DNA from: a virus
Length of the DNA stretch: 52,723 nucleotides
IMG/VR virus record: IMGVR_UViG_3300027973_000071
Coordinates: 1-52,723 of that record
Direction: 5' to 3' (one strand)
The notes beneath the pieces were generated by a model. The model was not told the origin of the DNA. It saw only the letters and a program-made list of their open reading frames with translations, and did no database searches. Shown here one piece after another: positions 15,423-25,131 of the stretch. How positions within the stretch are numbered: the stretch's first letter is position 1; each line of letters begins with the position of its first letter. Made by a program: the position numbers and the translations under genes.

Positions 15423-17774
15423 ATGGCTGGATTCGGCGTAAAAAGTTTCAACGGGCTTAAGCCCATTGTCAGCACCAAGCTGTTGCAGAACAACGAGGCG
15501 CAGACGGCAAACAACGTCCGTCTTGTCTCTGGTGCGCTTGTGCCGATGAAGGCCTCAACCGATCTCAAAGACGCGCTTCGCACCAACCCAAAGACAATCT
15601 TCCCTTATCAGGGAACCTCGGGAGAAAACTCTACTTGGCTTGAGTTTTCCGAAGATACCGATGTCTTTCGCTCCCCGATTGCCAACGATGTTAACGAGCG
15701 TCTGTACTGGACCAATGGCACCGACGTTCCTCGCTATGCTCCGTACTCACTGATTCTTCAGTCAGGAACAGGCGCTTATCCAAGGGCTTCGTACCAGCTC
15801 GGAATTCCCGCGCCAACATCTCCTCCATCGATTACGTCTTTCGGAAACCCAACCGCTTACACGCGGGTTGCGAGAGACTACGTGCTGACGTTCTACAACC
15901 CGACGACGCTTAAAGAATCCTTTCCGACAAAGGTGCTGTCGATCCAGGGTGTTGACGGTCAGAAAGTGTCTTTCTCAAACCTTACGACAGACAACCTTGG
16001 TGACGCGGGCATAACCAAGAAGCGTATTTATCGCAAGGTGTCTGGAACTTTCCGGCGCATAACCGAGCTGGATCTCAACGTCTCCGCATACAACGACACC
16101 GCAACAGATGCTTCGATTGCCAGCGCTTCGGCAATCTGGAACTCGCTGTCCCTGTCGGGCCCCACTCGCGCCCCATCCGTGTCGAACATTGGATCGGTTA
16201 GCTCGGAGACCTCCGGCGCAGTGCAGCGCGTCTACATGGTTTCATTTGCCGACGCTTCCGGAAATGAGACCAGCCACGGGCCCGCAAGCGCAACAGTATG
16301 GGTGGTTGACGGAACCACAGATGTCACGGTTACGCACAGCGAAACAATGCCTGCTGGCGTTACCAAAAAGCGGCTGTATCGTCAAACGCCAACCATTACA
16401 GGGGCGGTTGTCAGCATCAGCGAGTCCGCCTGGAAACTCGTTGCAGAGACCACGGCAAGCACTACTTCTTTTTCTGACAAGATTGCGGACTCAGCGCTTG
16501 GCGCATCTTTGTCGATGAGCCTGCAAAGTCTTCCGTCAACCCCTACGGGGACTCCTGGCGCAATCGCAACCGTGCCGTCAGATACCGTTCCAGAGACCAG
16601 GACTTACGTCTACACGTACGTTTCCGCATACGGGGAAGAGGGCCCCCCTTCTGCTGCATCATCGTCTGCAAACATTGATCCCGAGGGTGACGTCACAATT
16701 TCCATCCCGGCCTCCGTTCCGACCGGGTCATACAACATCACTAAAAAGCGGATCTACAGAAGCTCGACTGTTGGCAATGCGGCCCAGTTCCAGTACGTAG
16801 ACGAAGTTCCTGTTGCCTCTGACAGCTACACCGACTCCAAGACGCAATCCGACCTTGGCGAAGTGCTTCCATCCGAGGATTGGGTTGCTCCTCCGGCAGG
16901 CCTGAAGGGAATGCGCGTCATGGCAAACGGTGCCGCCGTTGGCTTTGTTGGCAAAACGCTGTACCTGTCTGAGCCCAACCTTCCTCATGCATGGCCTCAC
17001 GAATACCCGATTGACTTCAACATCGTTGGAATTGCTACGTTTGGTCAGTCGGTTGCGGTGTTGACAGATTCGTATCCGTACTTGTTCCAGGGCATCGACC
17101 CCGCCGCAATGTCTTCTAGCAAGCTGCCGCTTCAGCAGGCGTGCGTTTCCAAGCGCTCAATTGTTGAGACGGGGAGCGGAGTGATCTACGCTTCTGCTGA
17201 CGGGCTGGTTGAAATCGGCACAACCAACGACGTCGTCACCAAGAACCTGTACTCTCGAGACCAGTGGCAGGCTTTCAGCCCTTCATCGATGGAGTGCTAC
17301 GTATACAACGGCCGCATTCACATCACCTACGACACCGGCTCTTTGAAGGGAATGCTGGTCGTAGACATATCCGGCCAAGGGGCCGCACTAACGACATCTG
17401 ACATAAATGCCTCCAGCAAAATAACGGCAGGCTATTACGACGCCAGATCCGACATTCTTTACTTGGCTCAGGGTGGCAAGATTAAGCGCTTTGACGCCGG
17501 GTCGCCCCTGACTTCCAAGTGGCGCAGTAAAGTATTCCGCCTGGACTACCCGACTAACTTTGGGTTCTGTCAAGTTGTTGCCGAGGCTTATCCGGTAACA
17601 ATCAGGGTTTACTGCGAGAGTGCGCTAAAGCTTCAGAAGGTTGTGCAAAACAACAATGCGTTCCGTCTTCCCTCTGGATTCAGAAGTTATGACTGGGAGT
17701 TTGAGCTAGAGACCGGCAACGAGGTTTACTCGGTCAGCATTGCGCAAAACTCGACTGAAATGAAAGCGCTATGA
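15423..17774 (+). CDS. Tail nozzle / stabilization-like protein
   Basis: A 783-residue structural protein. The N-terminus FGVKSFNGLKPIVSTKLLQNNEAQTANNVRL is typical of podovirus tube/nozzle proteins. Three repeats of a fibronectin-like unit follow (about 150-240, 255-345 and 375-470), each ending in 'TKKRIYR' or 'KKRLYRQT'. The C-terminal 480-783 is beta-rich (GMRVMANGAAVGFVGKTLYLSEPN, VLTDSYPYLFQG), as in the propeller of nozzle or stabilization proteins. It overlaps the fibre gene by four bases. Confidence 0.75.
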   Translation: MAGFGVKSFNGLKPIVSTKLLQNNEAQTANNVRLVSGALVPMKASTDLKDALRTNPKTIFPYQGTSGENSTWLEFSEDTDVFRSPIANDVNERLYWTNGTDVPRYAPYSLILQSGTGAYPRASYQLGIPAPTSPPSITSFGNPTAYTRVARDYVLTFYNPTTLKESFPTKVLSIQGVDGQKVSFSNLTTDNLGDAGITKKRIYRKVSGTFRRITELDLNVSAYNDTATDASIASASAIWNSLSLSGPTRAPSVSNIGSVSSETSGAVQRVYMVSFADASGNETSHGPASATVWVVDGTTDVTVTHSETMPAGVTKKRLYRQTPTITGAVVSISESAWKLVAETTASTTSFSDKIADSALGASLSMSLQSLPSTPTGTPGAIATVPSDTVPETRTYVYTYVSAYGEEGPPSAASSSANIDPEGDVTISIPASVPTGSYNITKKRIYRSSTVGNAAQFQYVDEVPVASDSYTDSKTQSDLGEVLPSEDWVAPPAGLKGMRVMANGAAVGFVGKTLYLSEPNLPHAWPHEYPIDFNIVGIATFGQSVAVLTDSYPYLFQGIDPAAMSSSKLPLQQACVSKRSIVETGSGVIYASADGLVEIGTTNDVVTKNLYSRDQWQAFSPSSMECYVYNGRIHITYDTGSLKGMLVVDISGQGAALTTSDINASSKITAGYYDARSDILYLAQGGKIKRFDAGSPLTSKWRSKVFRLDYPTNFGFCQVVAEAYPVTIRVYCESALKLQKVVQNNNAFRLPSGFRSYDWEFELETGNEVYSVSIAQNSTEMKAL

Positions 17775-20700
17775 GCCGCGAGACTCAAGTCCCATCCATT
17801 CCGGAGGTCAGGAGCGATAATGTTCTTGAAGTCCTCCAGGCCATCAAAAACACCATGCAGGTGCGAGAGGGCCAGATTGGAAATCCGCTTGATCAAGCGG
17901 CGACTTTGCGCGACCTTGTTGCTCTTGGCGTCGCCTCCGAAGATGCGGCTGGATCTGGGACTAAAAGCGGATCTGGAAGCATCCCGGTCAATCCAACGCT
18001 GACTCCTGGCGGCAGCTACAACGCAGTCACGGACCTTACGACGCCTCCCCCTCCTGTGGGGCTGGTTGCCTCAGGCGGATTTACTAATGTCTACCTTGAG
18101 TGGAGTGGCGCCCCTTACCAAAACCATGCTTATACAGAGGTGTGGCGCGGCACAGTTGACTCTCAGTCCGAAGCTGTGTTGGTCGGCGCCACGATCGGCA
18201 ATGTTTACGCAGATCCTGCTGACGCAAGCAGCACTTACTACTACTGGATTCGGTTTGTTTCCAAGGCGAACGTAACCGGCCCATTCAACTCTTCCTCCGG
18301 CACAAAAGCTCAGACGGCCCTTGATTCGCGAAAAATCCTTGACGCTCTCAGCGGGAAGATCACCGAGACTGAGCTGTATGCCGGTCTTGGCAAACGTATC
18401 GAGCTGATCGATTCTCCGTCCAGTGAAGCTGGGGGAGTCAACTATCGGCTCAATCGGGAATCTATTGCTCGAGCGGCTGCAATTCAGGCAGAGGCATCTG
18501 CTCGCGCTCAAGCCATTCTTAATGAGGCAGCGTCCAGGGCAAGCGCAGACTCCAATCTTCAGACTCAGATCAACACGCTGACGGCTGCATCTACTGGAGA
18601 CTTGAGCAGTGTTCTTGCGGCGCTACAAACTGAGCAGACTGCGCGTGCATCAGGAGATGCTGCTGAGGCCGCCAGCCGCGAGACACTTGCCGCTCAGATT
18701 CGCGGTACTTACTCTGGAACAGATGTTGCGCAGCTAACAACGGGTCTGGTTTACAACGAGCGGGTAGCTCGGGCAAACGCTGACGGAGCCTTGTCAAGTC
18801 AAATCTCGGCTCTGTCGTCCACAGTTACCACGAACTACAACACCCTAAATGCCGCGATCACGACCGAGGCATCAACCAGGGCAACCAATGACACGGCGAT
18901 CAGTAGCAGCCTGACATCGCTAAGCTCTCAGGTCAACGACTCAGTAACAGGATTGCCTGCCACGCGTTCGTCGCTGCTGACAAACTACTACACCAAGGCC
19001 GCAACAGACAGCGCAATCTCAACGGCATCGACGACTCTGACTAGCGCGTACGGCGCAGCAGATGCGACTACGCTTTCAAGCGCTCAAGGTTACGTTCAGA
19101 GCTACGCGTACACAAAAGCCGAAACCAATAGCGCAATTTCAACTCAGGTAGATACGGTCTCTTCCCGTTTAAATGTCGGCGGAGACATTTACAGCTCGAT
19201 TCAAACCGAGTCCACGACAAGGGCAAACGCAGACAACTCGCTGTTCGCTCAATACACAGTCAAGATCGATACCGGCGGATATGTCTCTGGGTTTGGTCTG
19301 GCGTCAACCTCTACTGGCGCAACGCCATCTTCTCTGTTTGCGATTCGTGCAGACGCTTTTGTTATCGGGCCGTCTACTCCTCCCGCCTACATCAGCACTA
19401 CAACGTACGTGCTTAATGATAGGGTGAGCTACACCTCCGGCGGATACAAGATCTACCGATGCAAAGCCACAACAACTGGCCGCGCACCAACTGATACGGC
19501 TTACTGGGAAGAGATTACCAGTCAGCTTCCATTCATCGTCACAACCACGCCAACGGTGATTGACGGCGTCACGTATCCGGTTGGGGCGTACATCCGCTCT
19601 GCGTATATTGCCGACGCCACAATCACCAGCGCAAAGATCCAAAGCCTTGTTGCCGACAAGATCAGCACTGGCTCCCTGACCGCGGCCATTGGCGTTACAA
19701 CAGGCTACCTGTCCGGAGGCCTCAATCTCGCCTATTCTCCCGGCGACTCTTCGGCTGGTACTGGATTCTTCCTTGGCAATAACAGCGGCGTCTACAAGTT
19801 CTTCGTCGGAAGCCCTAACAATAACGTACTTTGGGATGGCACTAACCTTCAGGTAAGAGGCACGATTTACGCTAGTGCCGGTACGGTTGGCGGCATTAGC
19901 ATGACTGCCAGCTCTCTGTACTCGGGGCAGGTTGCGCTCAACTCTGGTCAAGGATTTTTTCTCTCCTCGACGGGCACATTTTCAGTTGGCAACGGCGGCA
20001 GCCGAAAACTCTCCTGGGATGGCAGTGACCTTGAGATTTCAAGCGCGGGACTGACAGTTAGCGGCGGCAACGCCACGTTCTCTGGAGAACTGAAAGCCGC
20101 GAAAGGCTCTTTCAGTGGCGTGCTTGACGCGGCAAAGGGAACATTCGGCGGGGTTCTGGAGGCTGGCGTTTTGGACGCGAGCCAGCTCTCAGGCCAAACA
20201 TTCACTTACCCAAACTCTGGTAGCTACACCGCCTATACAACGACTGCCACCATCAGCACTGTGCGATTCACCCTTGTTGGGGCCGGCGGCGGAGGTGCGG
20301 GCGGAGGCAAGCAATACACAGGTGGTGGTGGAAGCCCAGGTTCTGTTGTAAACATGACGGTTTACAACATCTTGCCAGGAAAGACAATTTCAGTTGTTGT
20401 TGGCGCCGGAGGGGCTGGCGGCGGACCTGTCAGCAATGCCAACAGTCCACAATCCGGCGGCTCTGGTGGTAACACGCAAATCACCATTGGCTCGGATACC
20501 TACGTAGCCAACGGCGGGTCTGCCGGAACTCCGCTATCAATGAGCACCAGCTACGACCAGACATACACCAATGGTGTATCGATGGCGTACCGGACAAATG
20601 ACTACGGCGACTTTGCTGTGGTTCAGTCGATACCGGGTGTTCCGGCCAGCGTCGATGGATCGATTGGCGGCGATCGAGGTGGATCTTACTTTGGCAGCAA

Positions 20701-21385
20701 CGTCACTTACCGCGCAGCCTCTGGAACCCCCAGCCTGCTCAACGGCGGCTCTGGTACCCGTGGCGGCGGTGGCGGAGGTGGCGCTCCGTCGGCCGCATAC
20801 GTCAGAAACCGTGGCTTCTACATTGATCCAGCGGATGGCGACGGCGGCGATGGTAGCCCGACGACAGCCGGTGGCTCCGGCGGAAACGGCTACGCCAAGA
20901 TCGAGGTATTCAACCCGAACTCGGTTGTTCTGAAGAGCGACTACGACACGTTCCAGGAAACGCTTAACCAGCGCCTTACCTACCTTGACAACTTTGGCAG
21001 CATCAGCAATCCGATAAGGTATGTCGGTGGCGGCTTTGGCTGGGATAACTATCTTAATGGGAGAGGCAGCTATGTTTCTGGCGGAAGCGTAAAGGTCTCA
21101 AACCTAAGCACCACAAAGCTGCTTCGTGTGCGGGCAAAGTTTATCGTGACTCCTACTACCGACGATTCTTTTGCGTTCCGAGTAACCGTAAACGGTTCCG
21201 TAGTTCAGTCATCGAGCTTCTACACTGGATATAGCACAAGCCAATATACGTTCACCGTTGGCACTTTCGATGTCGCCGCCGGTCAGACGGTGACCGCAAT
21301 CCCGTCTTGCTCGGTTATTTCTGGGGGCGGCGAAGACAGTCTGACCGTCAACTCTGTGATCTTTGAAGCGGTAGGCTTTTTCTAA
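17771..21385 (+). CDS. Large central tail fibre / receptor-binding protein
   Basis: A 1204-residue mosaic fibre. Residues about 90-180 are an FN3-like domain (PPPPVGLVASGGFTNVYLEWSG). Residues 225-500 are Ala/Ser/Thr-rich coiled coils with repeated 'YYTKAxTDSAIST' units. About 537-580 resembles a small carbohydrate-binding module (YVLNDRVSYTSGGYKIYRC, with Trp in AYWEEI). About 836-1045 is a glycine-rich domain (GAGGGGAGGG, GGGGGGGAPSAAYV), a hypervariable type used for receptor recognition. The last 120 residues form a beta-sandwich tip. It starts inside the nozzle gene end. Confidence 0.8.
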   Translation: MSRETQVPSIPEVRSDNVLEVLQAIKNTMQVREGQIGNPLDQAATLRDLVALGVASEDAAGSGTKSGSGSIPVNPTLTPGGSYNAVTDLTTPPPPVGLVASGGFTNVYLEWSGAPYQNHAYTEVWRGTVDSQSEAVLVGATIGNVYADPADASSTYYYWIRFVSKANVTGPFNSSSGTKAQTALDSRKILDALSGKITETELYAGLGKRIELIDSPSSEAGGVNYRLNRESIARAAAIQAEASARAQAILNEAASRASADSNLQTQINTLTAASTGDLSSVLAALQTEQTARASGDAAEAASRETLAAQIRGTYSGTDVAQLTTGLVYNERVARANADGALSSQISALSSTVTTNYNTLNAAITTEASTRATNDTAISSSLTSLSSQVNDSVTGLPATRSSLLTNYYTKAATDSAISTASTTLTSAYGAADATTLSSAQGYVQSYAYTKAETNSAISTQVDTVSSRLNVGGDIYSSIQTESTTRANADNSLFAQYTVKIDTGGYVSGFGLASTSTGATPSSLFAIRADAFVIGPSTPPAYISTTTYVLNDRVSYTSGGYKIYRCKATTTGRAPTDTAYWEEITSQLPFIVTTTPTVIDGVTYPVGAYIRSAYIADATITSAKIQSLVADKISTGSLTAAIGVTTGYLSGGLNLAYSPGDSSAGTGFFLGNNSGVYKFFVGSPNNNVLWDGTNLQVRGTIYASAGTVGGISMTASSLYSGQVALNSGQGFFLSSTGTFSVGNGGSRKLSWDGSDLEISSAGLTVSGGNATFSGELKAAKGSFSGVLDAAKGTFGGVLEAGVLDASQLSGQTFTYPNSGSYTAYTTTATISTVRFTLVGAGGGGAGGGKQYTGGGGSPGSVVNMTVYNILPGKTISVVVGAGGAGGGPVSNANSPQSGGSGGNTQITIGSDTYVANGGSAGTPLSMSTSYDQTYTNGVSMAYRTNDYGDFAVVQSIPGVPASVDGSIGGDRGGSYFGSNVTYRAASGTPSLLNGGSGTRGGGGGGGAPSAAYVRNRGFYIDPADGDGGDGSPTTAGGSGGNGYAKIEVFNPNSVVLKSDYDTFQETLNQRLTYLDNFGSISNPIRYVGGGFGWDNYLNGRGSYVSGGSVKVSNLSTTKLLRVRAKFIVTPTTDDSFAFRVTVNGSVVQSSSFYTGYSTSQYTFTVGTFDVAAGQTVTAIPSCSVISGGGEDSLTVNSVIFEAVGFF

Positions 21386-21394
21386 AGGATGTCT

Positions 21395-21664
21395 ATGGGA
21401 ATTGAAATCAACGTCACCTCTGACAACGGCACTAGGCTCACCTACGGCCGAGTCGTTGAGCTGGAGATGGATTACCAGACAAGGCAGACAAAAGCATACA
21501 TTGGCGGCTACCAGAACAAAGAGTCCCGCCTGAGGGGTGAGCGGCCCGTCCGGGCGCTGTACGCCGAGTATGTGATGCCAGACCCGGCTCCCGAAAACAT
21601 TGTGGCCCACGCCTACGAGCAGCTTTCGGTTTCCCGCCCTGACCTTGACATGACCGACGTTTAG
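21395..21664 (+). CDS. Small hypothetical protein, 89 aa
   Basis: I prefer the second ATG (21395) because AAGGA lies 8 bases upstream of it, while the first (21389) touches that site. The product (GIEINVTSDNGTRLTYGRVVELEMDY) is beta at the start and helical at the end (NIVAHAYEQLSVSRP). No family is recognised. It lies between the fibre and a GNAT-type gene. Confidence 0.6.
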   Translation: MGIEINVTSDNGTRLTYGRVVELEMDYQTRQTKAYIGGYQNKESRLRGERPVRALYAEYVMPDPAPENIVAHAYEQLSVSRPDLDMTDV

Positions 21665-21707
21665 GGACTCACCACCTAGAATCACACAAGCAGCTAGAGG
21701 AACACGG

Positions 21708-22319
21708 ATGTCCGTTTTTAGCCATCAAAAACTGCGCGAAGCACTCGCTTCGGGGCTGGGGAAAACCCTGACCCCGGAGCTTGCTGCGCAGATTGAGGCT
21801 GGCGCATTTGACTGGGAGGACCACTCTCACGATCCGGCCAAGTTTGGCTCTGTCCCGTATAAGGACTACGTCATTCAGGTCGAGCGCTTTCGCGACATCC
21901 TCCCCGAGATGCATGAGTTGCACGTTGAGCACTGGAAGGAGACTGAGCGCCATCGTCATGGGCTGGCGCTTAACCCGAACTACGACGCGGTAATTGCTAG
22001 TGAGAAAGCTGGGAAACTGATCCAGTTCACGATGCGCCATAAGAGTGGTGAGCTTGCCGGAAACCTGAGGATGTACTTAGTTACCAGCATCCACACGCAG
22101 ACTAGGTATGCGTCGGAGGACACCCTGTACATCAAGCCTGAGCATCGCGGCGGCTTTGCTGTGATGGCAATTCTTAAGTTTGCCCAGGACTCCCTGCAAA
22201 GCATCGGCATTCATGAGATCAGGGCGAATAGCAAGCTAGTAAATCGGGCGGATGTCCTGATGCGGCGCATGGGCTACAACCCCGTTGCCATCGAGTTCGT
22301 GAAAATTTTTGAGGCTTAA
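21708..22319 (+). CDS. GNAT-family acetyltransferase-like protein
   Basis: A 203-residue protein. The C-terminal half has the acetyltransferase layout: strand AGNLRMYLVTSIHTQ, then DTLYIKPEHRGGFAVMAILKFAQDSL, where HRGGFA corresponds to the acetyl-CoA pyrophosphate loop (R/Q-x-x-G-x-A), then GIHEIRANSKLVNRADVLMRRMGY. The N-terminal about 75 residues are helical and unassigned (LTPELAAQIEAGAFDWEDHSH). Similar genes lie in the late region of other podoviruses. The substrate is unknown; a virion-associated or host-protein target is possible. Confidence 0.75.
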   Translation: MSVFSHQKLREALASGLGKTLTPELAAQIEAGAFDWEDHSHDPAKFGSVPYKDYVIQVERFRDILPEMHELHVEHWKETERHRHGLALNPNYDAVIASEKAGKLIQFTMRHKSGELAGNLRMYLVTSIHTQTRYASEDTLYIKPEHRGGFAVMAILKFAQDSLQSIGIHEIRANSKLVNRADVLMRRMGYNPVAIEFVKIFEA

Positions 22320-22321
22320 TC

Positions 22322-23398
22322 ATGTGTAGTGACGCTCCGACTCCAGATCCGCTGATTGGCGAATCCGCCAGGATGAATGCTCAGACGGCTAAAGAGTCGC
22401 TTGAGTGGTATCGAAATCAGTACGCAACCGAAATTGCGCCTCGCATGCAGCGCGACCAGGAGCTGCGCGAGGGAATGATCGGCGACTTGCGGTCAAGCAT
22501 GAAGCAGCAGCAGCAGTTTGCTGAAGAGCAGAATGCCTACTACAAGTCTACGTTCCAGCCCATCGAGCAGAAGATGGCTCAGGAGGCGATGGACTATGAC
22601 TCCCAGGCCAACATTCAACGCCGACAGGGTATCGCTGCCGCCGCGGTCAACCAGCAGTATTCCCTTGCCGCCGGCCAGCAATCCCGTTTGCTTTCGCGAT
22701 ATGGCCTGAACCCTAACAGTTCCGCTTTCGCCCGAGAGAATGCCAAGCTGACCAACGCCCAGGCCCTAGCTTCCGCCGGAGCTCAGACTGGCGCAGCCTT
22801 TGACACGATGGATCGCGGCATTGCGTTGCGAGCCGGCGTCTCAAACTTTGGTCGCAACATGACCAACACGGCGGCGCAGTATTACTCTAACTCCGGGAAT
22901 GCTGCCAACAACATGTCCGGCATCTCGTCCGCCGGCATGGCTAACGCAATCAGCGGAACAAACGTGATGAATCAGGGCTACCAGACTGCCATCCAGGGCA
23001 ATCAGTCTGCCGGCAACCTGATGCTTGGCGACTTCCAGGGCCGGATGCAGGGCTATCAGGCTCAACAGCAGGCTATCGGTAGCGCGATGCAAGGGATTGG
23101 TATGGTGGCCGGCATGGGTATGGGCGCCCCTGTCGCAGGCGGCGGCTCCGTGTTCGGAAATCTTTTCAAAGCCGCCGATGGTGGGCACATCAATGCCAAG
23201 GGCTTGCGCATGGCGTCTGGAGGCGAAGTCAATGGCGCCGGCGGCCCCGTTGACGACAAGGTGCCGGCCATGCTTTCGGATGGCGAATACGTTGTCCCTG
23301 CGGACGTTGTCAAAGCAAAGGGTGTCGAGTTCTTCGACAGGCTGCGTCAGAAATATCACACGCCTGCCGCCGTTCAGCGCGGGCTTCGGAGGTCTTAA
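22322..23398 (+). CDS. Internal virion (ejection) protein, 358 aa
   Basis: Helical, Gln/Ala/Asn-rich protein. Residues 15-95 are coiled coil (KESLEWYRNQYATEIAPRMQR). Residues 255-275 are a Gly/Met hydrophobic stretch (GMVAGMGMGAPVAGGG). The C-terminal motif GGPVDDKVPAMLSDGEYVVPADVVKAKGVEFFDRLRQKYH recurs at the ends of phage internal virion proteins and may be a docking or cleavage signal. Gene order before two larger ejection-type proteins supports the role. Confidence 0.75.
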   Translation: MCSDAPTPDPLIGESARMNAQTAKESLEWYRNQYATEIAPRMQRDQELREGMIGDLRSSMKQQQQFAEEQNAYYKSTFQPIEQKMAQEAMDYDSQANIQRRQGIAAAAVNQQYSLAAGQQSRLLSRYGLNPNSSAFARENAKLTNAQALASAGAQTGAAFDTMDRGIALRAGVSNFGRNMTNTAAQYYSNSGNAANNMSGISSAGMANAISGTNVMNQGYQTAIQGNQSAGNLMLGDFQGRMQGYQAQQQAIGSAMQGIGMVAGMGMGAPVAGGGSVFGNLFKAADGGHINAKGLRMASGGEVNGAGGPVDDKVPAMLSDGEYVVPADVVKAKGVEFFDRLRQKYHTPAAVQRGLRRS

Positions 23399-25113
23399 TG
23401 GGAATCGCTGCTGGAATTGGTGGGTTTGCCGAGGGTCTTGGCAGAGGTATTAAGCTATCTTCGGAAATGCGCGAAGCCGAAGAGCGCAAAAAAGATGCCG
23501 AGGAGAGACGAAAGTTGATGGCTTTGCAAGCCGAGGCCGCGGGCCTTCAGCTTGAAGACCTCAAAGATACGCGGGCCTACAACGTCGCTCGACGCAAAAT
23601 CTTTGATGAAGTGTACGGCGATACCGGTCCCTCGGCGCCAGCGACCGTTGTTCCAAATCCAGCCGCTGCATCCAATGCGGCGCCGGCTTCCGCGCCGGTA
23701 GTTGGCGCACCGATGGCTATGGATTTGCCTAAGCCAGGAGACTTGGATGGGCCTCCCCCTCCTCCTGCCGGAATCAGAACTCCCGGCCCTGCCCCAGAGG
23801 CCGCAGTTCCAGCAGCCGCAGCTCCCGCAGGCATTGCTGCCCCCGCATCCGATGCCGTCGCGCCAAAACCAAAGAACGACTTCGATCGAATGATGACTGC
23901 TTGGGATCGTACCAAGCAGCTCGACATGAAGTACGGAAAGCTGTCACCGCTTGACGCTATTAAACAGGCAAGAGAGTTCGACAAGCTCACGAATGAGGGT
24001 TTCATCGATGCTTTCCAGTATCTTGCATCAACTGGCGATGAAAAAGGAGCTATCGCCAGATTCAACCAGTTTGGCAGTACCAAGGTTCCAGAAAATACCA
24101 CGTTCAAAACGGTTGATCGTGAGGTTATTCCTGGAGTTCCCGATTCCAAGCAGAAAGACTATGTGGCCGTTCTGCCTAATGGACGCGAAATCAGCTTCAT
24201 GGACACGATGCGCAACTCGCTCAACCCCAGAGAGCTTGCTGACATCACCACCAAAACCGGCCTCGGTATTGCTGAATACAGGCTAAAAATGGAATCCGAG
24301 GCAAGACAAACTCGTCAGGGCAATCAGCTATACGATCTGACAAAGCTCAAGTACGACAACCTGATCGCTGAACAAAAGTCGCAGACTGCTATTGCGCTGG
24401 AGCGCCTTGGTCTTGCTAAAGATCAGGCTCGATACGAGCGCACTCAGCAGGCGTTCAACGGTTCTTATCTGGAGATTGCCAACACGATTGGCATCATGAA
24501 GAACTTTGATCCGAACAAGGCATCCGATTCTGAGATTTCTCAGCACCGAAACAGACTTGCTGTGGCAAGTGCATCTCAATCAGTTTTTGAGATGAACTTC
24601 GATCTTAAATCCGGTAAGCCGGCAATCAGTCCGCAACAATCGCTTGAGGTGGCCCGCCTCGCGGCAGAGAACCCGGGCCAAGTTCGCAAAGACGAAGCCA
24701 CCGGCTTCTCATACATTGATTACGGAAAGCGGAAGATCTTTGTTCCGGGCTCTTTGGCCCCGCAACAACCTCCCCAGCCTGCTCCAGGCGCAGCTCCGGC
24801 CCCCGGAGCGGCTCCGGCACCATCTGCTCCCCGTCCCGGGATGCAGTCTGCTCCTCCTGCTCCTCCTGCGCCGAGCCGGCTAAACGATTCCGCTCCTCCG
24901 GCAGTTCAGCAGATCGGTTTGCAGCTTGATGCAGCTCGGGAGCTTTATGCGTCTGCTCGTCAGAAACTGACCACATTTGGCTCGCAGCAGCGGAAGATGA
25001 ACCCGCAAGCTTTTGCTGCGGCAGAGGATGACGCAAGATCGGCGGCAGCCGTAGTAGAGGAGCTAGAGAATAAATACCGGGCAGCACTTCCTGCCAGTAT
25101 TCGTGGTCAGTAA
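23398..25113 (+). CDS. Internal virion protein, coiled-coil, 571 aa
   Basis: Starts at a TAATG junction. Residues 20-65 are a strongly charged coiled coil (EMREAEERKKDAEERRKLMALQ). Residues 75-160 and 455-500 are Pro/Ala-rich linkers. The middle (160-450) is helical with YRLKMESEARQTRQGNQLYDLTKLKY. The composition and position between two ejection-type proteins suggest an internal core protein delivered with the DNA. No enzymatic motif is seen. Confidence 0.7.
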   Translation: MGIAAGIGGFAEGLGRGIKLSSEMREAEERKKDAEERRKLMALQAEAAGLQLEDLKDTRAYNVARRKIFDEVYGDTGPSAPATVVPNPAAASNAAPASAPVVGAPMAMDLPKPGDLDGPPPPPAGIRTPGPAPEAAVPAAAAPAGIAAPASDAVAPKPKNDFDRMMTAWDRTKQLDMKYGKLSPLDAIKQAREFDKLTNEGFIDAFQYLASTGDEKGAIARFNQFGSTKVPENTTFKTVDREVIPGVPDSKQKDYVAVLPNGREISFMDTMRNSLNPRELADITTKTGLGIAEYRLKMESEARQTRQGNQLYDLTKLKYDNLIAEQKSQTAIALERLGLAKDQARYERTQQAFNGSYLEIANTIGIMKNFDPNKASDSEISQHRNRLAVASASQSVFEMNFDLKSGKPAISPQQSLEVARLAAENPGQVRKDEATGFSYIDYGKRKIFVPGSLAPQQPPQPAPGAAPAPGAAPAPSAPRPGMQSAPPAPPAPSRLNDSAPPAVQQIGLQLDAARELYASARQKLTTFGSQQRKMNPQAFAAAEDDARSAAAVVEELENKYRAALPASIRGQ

Positions 25114-25131
25114 TAAAGCCCTGGAGTTCTA

